Of a stretch of DNA of 64,000 nt, positions 18,277 through 26,002 are shown in pieces. A model generated the notes under the pieces. The model saw nothing but the letters and a program-made list of their open reading frames with translations. It did no database searches and had not been told where the DNA came from. Numbering within the stretch: the stretch's first letter is position 1; each line of letters begins with the position of its first letter. This stretch comes from Clostridium manihotivorum (GTDB lineage: Bacteria; Bacillota; Clostridia; Clostridiales; Clostridiaceae): NCBI RefSeq assembly GCF_004015185.1, contig NZ_CP025746.1, positions 1,815,776 to 1,879,775 on the forward strand, read 5' to 3'. The position numbers were made by a program, and so were the translations under genes.

Positions 18277-19362
18277 TTGAAGAAATATAAAATTATTATG
18301 ACTGGAGGAGGAACAGCTGGGCATGTTACTCCTAATTTAGCTTTAGTTCCAGAGCTTTTAAAAGAAAATTTTGATATAAAGTATATTGGTAGTAAAGACG
18401 GAATGGAAAAAGATATAATCAAAAAAGCCAATATAGAGTACTTTGGCATATCTAGTGGTAAACTCAGAAGATATTTTGATTTAAAGAACTTTTCGGACCC
18501 ATTCAAAGTGCTGAAGGGAATGCTAGAAGCTTATAAGATAATAGCAAAAGAAAAGCCTGATGTAGTTTTTTCTAAGGGAGGCTTTGTTACTGTTCCTGTT
18601 GTTATAGCCGCATCTATAAAAAAAATACCTGTTGTGACTCATGAATCTGACATGACTCCAGGGCTTGCAAATAAAATTGCAGCTCCTTTTTGTGATAAAT
18701 TATGTGTGACTTTTCCGGAAAGTCTAAAATACATAAAGGATAATAAAGGGGTATACACTGGTACACCTATAAGAAAAGAACTCTTTGACGGAAGCAGGTT
18801 AAAGGGGAAAAAAGTCTGCGGCTTTACTGATGATAAACCGATTTTATTCATAATAGGTGGAAGTCTTGGCTCAAGAGCTATAAATGAAGCTATAAGAAGC
18901 TCTTTAGATGAGCTGCTAAAAAAATATAATATTATTCATATCTGTGGAAAAGGAAACTTAGATTCAAAGTATAAGGATTTAAAGGGATATGTTCAATTTG
19001 AATATGTTTCAGAAGAGCTTCCAGATTTAATGAATGCTGCTGATTATATTATTTCAAGAGCCGGAGCTAATGTGATATGGGAAGTATTGGCGCTAAAGAA
19101 ACCAAACATACTTGTACCTTTATCCGCTAAAGTTAGTAGAGGAGATCAGGTGTTGAATGCAGACTCCTTTAAACAGAATGGATATAGCTTAGTTATCCAA
19201 GATGAAGAACTAACTAAGGAAAAACTTATTGAACAACTAGACATATTAGCAAAGGATAAAAATAAATTTATAAAAAATATGAGAGAAAGTCATGGTAAAA
19301 ATGGCGTTTCTAATATAGTATCTGTAATATTAGAAGCAGTAAATGGGAAAAAGAGCAATTAG
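18277..19362 (+). CDS. murG: UDP-N-acetylglucosamine:lipid I N-acetylglucosaminyltransferase (MurG)
   Basis: 361 residues, the normal length. TTG start at 18277 after AGGGG; the only nearby ATG (18269) runs into a stop. The first Rossmann domain has [13 protein letters not shown], the lipid I-binding G-loop. The second has [14 protein letters not shown], then [26 protein letters not shown], the UDP-GlcNAc site. MurG adds GlcNAc to lipid I at the inner face of the membrane to make lipid II for peptidoglycan. Here it stands outside the division/cell-wall cluster, as in many clostridia. It is probably monocistronic. Confidence 0.93.
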   Translation: MKKYKIIMTGGGTAGHVTPNLALVPELLKENFDIKYIGSKDGMEKDIIKKANIEYFGISSGKLRRYFDLKNFSDPFKVLKGMLEAYKIIAKEKPDVVFSKGGFVTVPVVIAASIKKIPVVTHESDMTPGLANKIAAPFCDKLCVTFPESLKYIKDNKGVYTGTPIRKELFDGSRLKGKKVCGFTDDKPILFIIGGSLGSRAINEAIRSSLDELLKKYNIIHICGKGNLDSKYKDLKGYVQFEYVSEELPDLMNAADYIISRAGANVIWEVLALKKPNILVPLSAKVSRGDQVLNADSFKQNGYSLVIQDEELTKEKLIEQLDILAKDKNKFIKNMRESHGKNGVSNIVSVILEAVNGKKSN

Positions 19363-19621
19363 TATAGGCTCGTAAATTTTTTTATTGTTTCAAATTTATG
19401 TTATATACGGGCTTTGTTTAAGTATTAAGGAGATTTCTTTGTACTTTGGAGAATAATATTTCTAAAAATGCGGAATTGAGAGAAAATTTAAACAAAAAAA
19501 TGATTTTTCAGAATAAATAGCATTAACAAGCAATCAAGGGATTTTATAATGAAAATAGACGGTATTAGGCAAGTTTCTGCTGTTTAAGAATTATTTTCGT
19601 AAATATATTAGAATATGAAAC
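19363..19621. other. Intergenic stretch between murG and flavodoxin promoter
   Basis: A+T-rich, with no convincing hairpin terminator or RNA. A tiny TTG-started reading frame (19446-19520, 24 codons) with a distant AAGGAG is possible but unsupported. Confidence 0.4.
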
Positions 19622-19649
19622 TTGAAAAAAATTTTCCATACTGTATAAT
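19622..19649 (+). promoter_or_regulatory. Sigma-A promoter of the flavodoxin gene
   Basis: TTGAAA (19622-19627), 16-nt spacer, TATAAT (19644-19649), leaving a 77-nt leader before the flavodoxin start. Confidence 0.65.
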
Positions 19650-19726
19650 ATTTATGTGGACAAAGGGCAGATTTGTAGCCACAAGAAGTTGTTAAGAATT
19701 TAACAAGCAAATGAGGTGCTGTTACG

Positions 19727-20152
19727 ATGAAGAAAGTATCAATAATTTACTGGAGTAACGGGGGAAATGTAGAAGTCTTAGCAGATGCAATAGCAGCTAG
19801 TGCTACTGAAAATGGAGCGCAAGTTACCATAAAGCATGTAACTGATGCTACTGTTGAAGATGTTATGAATGCTGATTCCGTTGCTTTTGGAAGTCCATCA
19901 ATGGACAATAATAGAATTGAACAACAGGAGATGGAACCTTACATAAACCAATTCAAGTTGTTGCCTAACAACGGCAAAAAACTAGTTTTATTTGGATCAT
20001 ACGGTTGGGATGAAGGTCAATTCATAATCGATTGGTCAGATAGAATGAAAGATTATGGGTTTGATGTAATTGATATTCTTGCAGTTAAAGAATCACCTAG
20101 TGATGCTCAGATTGAAAAGGCGAAGATGCTAGGAGAACAACTTGCAAAATAA
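19727..20152 (+). CDS. Short-chain flavodoxin
   Basis: 141 residues, matching the short flavodoxins of clostridia. The FMN phosphate-binding loop is IIYWSNGGNVEVLADAI (consensus T/SxTGxT, here SNGGNV, slightly divergent). LFGSYGWDEGQF carries the loop that contacts the isoalloxazine ring. It is a one-electron carrier able to replace ferredoxin, for instance under low iron. It lies 120 bp upstream of pyruvate:ferredoxin oxidoreductase, whose electrons it can accept. SD GAGGTG precedes the ATG. Own promoter at 19622; co-transcription with nifJ is possible since no terminator separates them. Confidence 0.92.
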   Translation: MKKVSIIYWSNGGNVEVLADAIAASATENGAQVTIKHVTDATVEDVMNADSVAFGSPSMDNNRIEQQEMEPYINQFKLLPNNGKKLVLFGSYGWDEGQFIIDWSDRMKDYGFDVIDILAVKESPSDAQIEKAKMLGEQLAK

Positions 20153-20272
20153 AACTTTCACTAATAATCAAAAATAACAGTCAATCTTATTTTTCTAAAA
20201 ATTAATTTTTTAGAATATCTCATCATACAAAACAAATATCATAAAACAATTTAAGAAAGAGGGGTCAGCGCG

Positions 20273-23200
20273 ATGGCAATTAGAAAGATGAAAACTATGG
20301 ATGGTAATACTGCTGCAGCTCACATAGCATATGCATTTACAGACGTAGCAGCTATCTATCCAATCACTCCATCATCACCAATGGCAGAACATGTTGATGA
20401 ATGGGTCGCTCAAGGAAGAAAGAACATATTTGGACAAACAGTTAAGGTAATGGAGATGCAATCAGAAGCAGGTGCTGCTGGTGCAGTTCACGGTTCATTA
20501 CAAGCAGGAGCTTTAACTACTACATTTACAGCTTCTCAAGGTTTATTATTAATGATACCAAATATGTATAAGATTGCTGGTGAGTTATTACCAGGAGTAT
20601 TCCATGTTTCAGCTAGAGCTTTAGCTGCAAATTCATTAAATATATTCGGTGACCATCAAGATGTTATGGCTGCAAGACAAACTGGTTTTGCAATGTTAGC
20701 TGAAGGTTCAGTACAAGAAGTTATGGATTTATCAGCTGTTGCTCACCTTACAGCTATAAAATCAAGAATACCATTTGTTAATTTCTTTGATGGATTCAGA
20801 ACATCACATGAAATACAAAAGATAGAAGTTTTAGAGTATGATGAACTTGCTAAACTTCTTGATACTGAAGCTGTAGAAGCATTCAGAAGAAGAGCTTTAA
20901 ATCCAGATCATCCAGTAACAAGAGGAACAGCACAAAATCCAGATGTATACTTCCAAGAAAGAGAAGTTGTTAATAAATTCTATGATGCAGTACCAGAAAT
21001 GGTTGAAGGCTACATGGCTGAAATGACTAAATTAACTGGTAGAGAGTATCATTGCTTCGATTACTATGGAGCACCAGATGCTGACAGAATTATAGTTGCT
21101 ATGGGATCAGTTACTGACCTTGTAGAAGAAACTATAGATTACTTAAATGCTAATGGAAACAAAGTTGGTCTAGTAAAGGTTAGATTATTCAGACCATTCT
21201 CAGTTGAAAGAATGTTAAAGGTTATACCTTCAACAGTTAAGAAGATAGCTGTTTTAGATAGAACTAAGGAACCAGGATCAGCTGCAGAACCATTATTCCT
21301 AGAAGTTAAGAATGCTTTCTACGGAAAAGAAAATGCTCCAGTTATAGTTGGAGGAAGATATGGTTTAGGTTCAAAGGATACTGTTCCAGCTCACATAGTT
21401 GCAGTTTATGAAAACTTAGCTAAGAACGAGCCTAAAGATGGATTCACAGTTGCTATAGTTGATGATGTTACTAATACATCATTAGATGCTGTAAGCAATG
21501 ATATAGATACTACTCCAGAAGGAACTAAAGCATGTAAGTTCTGGGGACTTGGATCAGACGGTACTGTTGGTGCTAACAAGAGTGCTATAAAGATAATCGG
21601 AGACCATACAGACATGTATGCTCAAGGTTACTTTGCTTATGATTCAAAGAAATCTGGTGGTATAACTGTATCTCACTTAAGATTTGGTAAGAAGGCTATA
21701 AAATCACCTTACTTAATAAACAAGGCTGATTTCGTTGCTTGTCATAACCAATCATATGTGTACAAGTACAATGTATTAGATGGATTAAAGAAGAATGGAA
21801 CATTCTTACTTAGCACTATCTGGTCACCAGAAGAATTAGAAGAAAAGTTACCAGCAAGCTACAAGAGATATATAGCTACTAACAACATTAAGTTCTATAC
21901 TTTAAATGCAGTTAAGATAGCTCAAGAAATCGGTCTTGGTGGAAGAATAAACATGATAATGCAATCAGCATTCTTCAAACTAGCTGATATAATCCCTGTA
22001 GAAGATGCAATTAAGTACTTAAAGGACGCAGTTGTTTCTTCATATGGTAAAAAGGGACAAAACGTTGTAGATATGAATAACGCTGCTATAGACAAGGGTG
22101 TTGACTCAATTGTTGCTATAGAAGTACCTGCTAGCTGGGCTAATGCTGTTGATGCAGAAGTTGCAGATGCAAAGGTTAAGCCAGAATTCGTAACTAAAAT
22201 AGTTGAACCAATGAACAGACAAGAAGGAGATTCACTTCCAGTTTCAGCATTCTTAGGTGGAATGGAAGATGGTACTTTCGAAAATGGTACAGCTGCTTAC
22301 GAAAAGAGAGGTATAGCTATAAACGTACCAGAATGGCAAGCAGATAAGTGTATACAATGTAACCAATGTTCATATGTATGTCCACATGCTGTAATCAGAC
22401 CATTCTTATTAAGTGAAACTGAAAAGAACAATGCTCCAGAAGGAATGAAGATAGTTCCAGCTAAGGCTCTTAAGACTGCTGAACCAATGTCATTCACAAT
22501 GGCTATAAGCCCACTTGATTGTTCAGGTTGTGGAAACTGTGCTCAGGTTTGTCCAGCACCAGAAAAGGCTCTAATCATGAAGCCACAAGAATCACAACAC
22601 GTTGAAATACCAACTTGGGAATATGCTACTGAAAAGGTTGCTCCAAAAGCTAACCCAATGAACAAGAACACATTAAAGGGAAGCCAATTTGAACAACCAT
22701 TACTTGAGTTCTCAGGTGCTTGTGCTGGTTGTGGAGAAACTCCATATGCTAAGCTTGTAACTCAATTATTTGGTGATAGAATGATGGTAGCTAATGCTAC
22801 TGGATGTTCATCAATTTGGGGAGGATCTGCTCCTTCAACTCCATACACTAAGAACCACAATGGACATGGTCCAGCATGGGCAAACTCATTATTCGAAGAC
22901 AATGCTGAATTTGGAATGGGTATGTATCTTGGAGTTGCTGCTATAAGAGAAAGATTAGCTGTAACAGTTAAATCTGCTTTAGAAGCTGATTTAAGTGAAA
23001 CAACTAAGGCTGCTTTAGCTGACTGGTTAGAAAACATGAACAACGGTGAAGCTACTAGAGACAGAGCTAACAATGTTATCGCTGCTTTAGAAACTGAAAC
23101 TGCTGAAATAGCAAAAGAAATATTAAAAGAAAAAGATTTCTTAGTTAAGAGATCACAATGGATCTTCGGTGGAGACGGTTGGGCTTACGATATCGGCTTC

Positions 23201-23800
23201 GGTGGATTAGACCACGTTCTTGCATCAGGAGAAGATATAAATGTTCTTGTATTTGATACAGAAGTTTACTCAAATACTGGTGGACAATCATCTAAGTCAA
23301 CTCCAGCTGCTGCAATAGCTAAGTTTGCTGCTAGCGGTAAGAGAACTAAGAAGAAAGATCTTGGAATGATGGCTATGAGCTATGGTTATGTATATGTTGC
23401 TCAGATTTCTATGGGTGCAGATAAGAACCAAACTCTTAAAGCTATAGCAGAAGCTGAAGCTTATCCAGGTCCATCATTAATAATAGCTTATGCTCCATGT
23501 ATCAACCATGGATTAAAAGCTGGTATGGGTAACAGCCAATTAGAAGCTAAGAAAGCTGTTGAGTCAGGATACTGGGCTATGTACAGATTTAACCCAGCTC
23601 TTAAGGAACAAGGAAAGAAGGCATTCTCACTTGATTCTAAGGAACCAACTGCTGACTTTAAGTCATTCTTAATGGGCGAAGTAAGATATGCTTCACTTGC
23701 TAAGGCATTCCCAGAAGCTGCAGATGCTTTATTTGAAAAGACTTACCAAGATGCAATGGAAAGATTAGAAAACTACAAGAGACTTGCTACTCAAGAATAG
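20273..23800 (+). CDS. nifJ: Pyruvate:ferredoxin (flavodoxin) oxidoreductase
   Basis: 1175 residues, the usual homodimeric enzyme. It oxidises pyruvate and CoA to acetyl-CoA and CO2, passing electrons to ferredoxin or flavodoxin, the central step of clostridial fermentation. Order: pyrimidine-binding domain (YPITPSSPMAE), gamma domain, two ferredoxin-type 4Fe-4S sites (CIQCNQCSYVCP near residue 689 and CSGCGNCAQVCP near 748), a third cluster site starting CAGCGE (about 816), and the TPP site GDGWAYDIGFGG with YSNTGGQSSKSTP (about 966-1010). Codon use is strikingly biased to a few codons (GCT, GGT, CCA), unlike the neighbours, fitting very high expression. SD AGAGGGG precedes the ATG. A terminator follows. 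Confidence 0.96.
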   Translation: MAIRKMKTMDGNTAAAHIAYAFTDVAAIYPITPSSPMAEHVDEWVAQGRKNIFGQTVKVMEMQSEAGAAGAVHGSLQAGALTTTFTASQGLLLMIPNMYKIAGELLPGVFHVSARALAANSLNIFGDHQDVMAARQTGFAMLAEGSVQEVMDLSAVAHLTAIKSRIPFVNFFDGFRTSHEIQKIEVLEYDELAKLLDTEAVEAFRRRALNPDHPVTRGTAQNPDVYFQEREVVNKFYDAVPEMVEGYMAEMTKLTGREYHCFDYYGAPDADRIIVAMGSVTDLVEETIDYLNANGNKVGLVKVRLFRPFSVERMLKVIPSTVKKIAVLDRTKEPGSAAEPLFLEVKNAFYGKENAPVIVGGRYGLGSKDTVPAHIVAVYENLAKNEPKDGFTVAIVDDVTNTSLDAVSNDIDTTPEGTKACKFWGLGSDGTVGANKSAIKIIGDHTDMYAQGYFAYDSKKSGGITVSHLRFGKKAIKSPYLINKADFVACHNQSYVYKYNVLDGLKKNGTFLLSTIWSPEELEEKLPASYKRYIATNNIKFYTLNAVKIAQEIGLGGRINMIMQSAFFKLADIIPVEDAIKYLKDAVVSSYGKKGQNVVDMNNAAIDKGVDSIVAIEVPASWANAVDAEVADAKVKPEFVTKIVEPMNRQEGDSLPVSAFLGGMEDGTFENGTAAYEKRGIAINVPEWQADKCIQCNQCSYVCPHAVIRPFLLSETEKNNAPEGMKIVPAKALKTAEPMSFTMAISPLDCSGCGNCAQVCPAPEKALIMKPQESQHVEIPTWEYATEKVAPKANPMNKNTLKGSQFEQPLLEFSGACAGCGETPYAKLVTQLFGDRMMVANATGCSSIWGGSAPSTPYTKNHNGHGPAWANSLFEDNAEFGMGMYLGVAAIRERLAVTVKSALEADLSETTKAALADWLENMNNGEATRDRANNVIAALETETAEIAKEILKEKDFLVKRSQWIFGGDGWAYDIGFGGLDHVLASGEDINVLVFDTEVYSNTGGQSSKSTPAAAIAKFAASGKRTKKKDLGMMAMSYGYVYVAQISMGADKNQTLKAIAEAEAYPGPSLIIAYAPCINHGLKAGMGNSQLEAKKAVESGYWAMYRFNPALKEQGKKAFSLDSKEPTADFKSFLMGEVRYASLAKAFPEAADALFEKTYQDAMERLENYKRLATQE

Positions 23801-23813
23801 TTTTTAAAGATAT

Positions 23814-23848
23814 AAAAGGATCAGTCTAACTGGTCCTTTTATTTTTTT
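23814..23848 (+). terminator. Rho-independent terminator of nifJ
   Basis: AAAAGGATCAG pairs with CTGGTCCTTTT (one mismatch region) around a 5-nt loop, followed by a T-rich tail. Confidence 0.85.
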
Positions 23849-24126
23849 AAAATGAGGATGCGCAAAAAATATAGATTGATTGAATTAAAAATATCAGTTT
23901 GCTAAAACTATTTAAGAAAATAAGGCTAAGATTTCAGGTGTTATTAAAATTATTTTGTAGAAATTAATATATTAGCCCTTTGACGCTTATGCAAAGAATT
24001 AATATGGAGATATCCAGTATTTAGGTGGATTGTGTAGGTTGAAAATAATAATATTTATTATTGAGTAAAAAAAGCTTTTATTAATCGTAATATTAGGGTA
24101 AAATTAAAACATACTATTTTATTAAA
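23849..24126. other. Intergenic stretch upstream of the DUF1292 gene
   Basis: A+T-rich. It contains GATGCGCAAAAAA at 23857-23869, a 13-base match to the tandem elements at 24634 and 24818, which may be a fragment of a third copy. No clear promoter was resolved. Confidence 0.35.
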
Positions 24127-24168
24127 GGAGGTGAATTTCACACATCGCTTAGATTGTGTGAATCACAT
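24127..24168 (+). promoter_or_regulatory. SD separated from its start codon by a hairpin
   Basis: A strong SD AAAGGAGGTGA (GGAGG at 24127-24131) lies 37 nt before the ATG at 24169. The gap holds a perfect 8-bp hairpin, TTCACACA (24137-24144) with TGTGTGAA (24155-24162). If folded, only 11 unpaired bases separate SD and ATG, a workable spacing. An in-frame TTG at 24154 lies in the hairpin loop. Confidence 0.6.
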
Positions 24169-24555
24169 ATGTCAGATAAAGAAAAGAATACTTGCGGATG
24201 TGGCTGTGGCTGCGAAGAAGATAATAATTTAGAATTAGTAAAAGAAGAAAATACATGTGGTTGCGGCGACGAAGATTGTGGCTGTGAAGATGAAGGCTGT
24301 GGATGTGGTCATGACCATGATCACGAGCATGAAAGCTTTGTTGTAGACTTAGAAGATGAAAATGGCAACGTAGTTAGTTGTGAAGTTATAGATGCTTTTG
24401 AGTATAAAGAAAAAGAATATGTTCTAGTTCAAAATCCTAATGACGGATCAGTATACTTATTCAAATCAGAAGGCGAAGAAGGCGAACTTGCTATTCCTGA
24501 TGATGAAGAATTTGAAGAAGTTACTAAGTATTACGAATCTGAATTAGCTCAATAG
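24169..24555 (+). CDS. DUF1292 protein with Cys/His-rich N-terminal segment
   Basis: 128 residues from ATG 24169. Residues about 35-128 match DUF1292 (YrzB-like), acidic and beta-rich: VVDLEDENGNVVSCEVIDAFEYKEKEYVLV. The first ~55 residues are unusual: CGCGCGCEE, CGCGDEDCGCEDEGCGCG and HDHDHEH give about a dozen cysteines and several histidines, clearly a metal-binding tail. The common DUF1292 gene, often near alaS-ruvX, is a short acidic protein without this tail. Function of the family is unknown; metal storage, buffering or sensing is inferred only from residue content. Monocistronic, with its own terminator. The start could be TTG 24154, adding five residues. Confidence 0.8.
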   Translation: MSDKEKNTCGCGCGCEEDNNLELVKEENTCGCGDEDCGCEDEGCGCGHDHDHEHESFVVDLEDENGNVVSCEVIDAFEYKEKEYVLVQNPNDGSVYLFKSEGEEGELAIPDDEEFEEVTKYYESELAQ

Positions 24556-24559
24556 GAAT

Positions 24560-24587
24560 AAAAAGGTGGTTTATACCGCCTTTTTTT
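24560..24587 (+). terminator. Rho-independent terminator of the DUF1292 gene
   Basis: AAAAAGGTGGT pairs with ACCGCCTTTTT (one G-T) around TTAT, followed by T. Confidence 0.88.
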
Positions 24588-24633
24588 ATTGCCCAATAAT
24601 TTCTAATGAAATCAAAGCTTTAAAATTGTATGT

Positions 24634-24740
24634 AGTAAAAAATAAAACTTATTCGCCTGTCAGAATTTCTTCACGTACGTTGAGAAAAGGCAGATGCGCA
24701 AAAAAAGTAGCTGAATAAGATCGCTTCGGCTACTATTTTA
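24634..24740 (+). ncRNA. Structured intergenic element, copy 1, ending in a terminator-like hairpin
   Basis: About 100 bp nearly identical to 24818-24925, 184 bp downstream. Conserved parts: a CGCCTGTC arm facing GGCAG, a central palindrome ACGTACGT, the string GATGCGCAAAAAAAG, and a final hairpin GTAGCTGAA/TTCGGCTAC. The loop arm CTGTC/GGCAG (G-U) here is CTGCC/GGCAG in copy 2, so pairing is kept. No reading frame of note. A small RNA or attenuator is inferred. Confidence 0.5.
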
Positions 24741-24817
24741 CTGTTTAGAGCAGTATAATTTTATTGCTAGCTAAACCTAGTAATATTAAGGGTTTATAAC
24801 AGCTGTTTAGGGTAAAC

Positions 24818-24925
24818 AGTAAAAAATAAAACTTATTCGCCTGCCAGAATTTCTTCACGTACGTTCAGAAAAGGCAGATGCGCAAAAAAAGTAGCTGAAG
24901 AAAGTTCGCTTCAGCTACTTTTTTA
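24818..24925 (+). ncRNA. Structured intergenic element, copy 2, ending in a strong terminator
   Basis: Second copy of the element at 24634. It ends with a near-perfect terminator: AGTAGCTGAAG pairs with CTTCAGCTACT, then TTTTT. Differences from copy 1 lie mostly in loops or keep pairing. The element lies 150 bp before the class IV aminotransferase gene, so it could be an independent RNA or a leader. The rest of 24590-25077 holds no other recognised feature. Confidence 0.5.
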
Positions 24926-25077
24926 TTATCACATAATTGTATGGTAATTGTTTATTAATATATAATATATATAGGAGTTATTGCTTTAATATGAAAAACC
25001 TTGAAGGTTTTATTTATTTCACACAGTAATTAGGCAGAAAACTTCAAGTATATTTATTATATAGAGGAGAGTAAAAA

Positions 25078-25902
25078 ATGAGTGAATGTTATTCAAATAA
25101 ATTTATTTTAAATGGAACATCTAGAGATATAGAAAAGTTTGACGATAATATATTAAAGAGAAAAGGAATAGTCTATGAAGTTATAAGAGTTATAGATGGA
25201 GTGCCACTTTTTCTTGAGAAGCATCTTGAAAGAATGAATAGATCTTTTTCTTTGATAGGTAAAGAGATAAAGCATACTAAAGAAGAGATTAAAGAACAAA
25301 TAATGTCACTAATAAAAGAAGTAAATATATTGAACGGCAATGTAAAGCTATTAATAGATTCTGAAAGTATGGAGAAAAATCTTCTAGTTTACTTTGTTAA
25401 ACATTCTTATCCTACAGTGGAGCAATACAAAGCTGGCGTTAGTACTACACTATTCTTTGGTGAAAGAGAAAATCCAAATGCAAAAATAGTTAACACTAAT
25501 TTTAGAGAACAAGTAAATAAACAAATAGAAAAAGCTGATGCATATGAGGCTATACTTGTTGATAGAGATGGTTTTATAACTGAGGGAAGTAAATCTAACA
25601 TCTTTATGGTAAGAGGAAAAGAAATATTAACTTCGCCATTAGAAGATGTTTTACCAGGAGTTACAAGGGGCTCTATTATAGACATATGTAAAGATAATAA
25701 CTTTTCTATTAAGGAGGAAAAAGTATCATATAAGGATATTGTATTTTTTGATGGGATGTTTATTACAGGGACTTCTCCTAAAATACTTCCTATTTCAAAT
25801 GTTGATAGAATAATTTTAAATTCGTCAGAAAATGAAATTGTTTTAGAACTAATTGATCTATATAATAAAAAGATTGATGATTATATAAGAAAATATAAAT
25901 AG
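25078..25902 (+). CDS. Class IV aminotransferase (branched-chain/D-amino-acid/aminodeoxychorismate lyase group)
   Basis: 274 residues, fold type IV PLP enzyme. The N-terminal domain has YEVIRVIDGVPLFLEKHLERM. The lysine expected to hold PLP is in NAKIVNTNFREQ, followed by DAYEAILVDRDGFITEGSKSNIF, the conserved acid-turn-SNIF motif, and LPGVTRGSIIDIC. The family includes branched-chain aminotransferases, D-amino-acid transaminase and 4-amino-4-deoxychorismate lyase (PabC). The length and the absence of branched-chain synthesis neighbours favour the PabC/D-AAT side, but no pab genes flank it. SD AGAGGAGAG precedes the ATG. It is probably monocistronic. Confidence 0.82.
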   Translation: MSECYSNKFILNGTSRDIEKFDDNILKRKGIVYEVIRVIDGVPLFLEKHLERMNRSFSLIGKEIKHTKEEIKEQIMSLIKEVNILNGNVKLLIDSESMEKNLLVYFVKHSYPTVEQYKAGVSTTLFFGERENPNAKIVNTNFREQVNKQIEKADAYEAILVDRDGFITEGSKSNIFMVRGKEILTSPLEDVLPGVTRGSIIDICKDNNFSIKEEKVSYKDIVFFDGMFITGTSPKILPISNVDRIILNSSENEIVLELIDLYNKKIDDYIRKYK

Positions 25903-25941
25903 GAAGTTTAGTTAAATTATAATTTCTATTAAAAAATTAAA

Positions 25942-25969
25942 TTACAATTAAACCTTAATATGGTATACT
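25942..25969 (+). promoter_or_regulatory. Candidate promoter of the fapA-chemotaxis operon
   Basis: TTACAA (25942-25947), 16-nt spacer, TATACT (25964-25969), 33 bp before fapA. It is sigma-A-like; no CGAT-type sigma-D -10 is seen here. Confidence 0.5.
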
Positions 25970-26002
25970 AAAAGCAACAATTAATGATTGGGGGAGTTAT
26001 AA

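Noticed and set aside
19446-19520. 24-codon TTG-started frame upstream of flavodoxin
   Set aside because: Weak start, distant SD, no recognisable peptide; insufficient evidence for a leader peptide.
1021-24006. A 16-bp identical string GCAAAGAATTAATATG at 1021 and 23991
   Set aside because: In 64 kb of A+T-rich DNA one 16-bp match is expected about by chance; flanks do not match.
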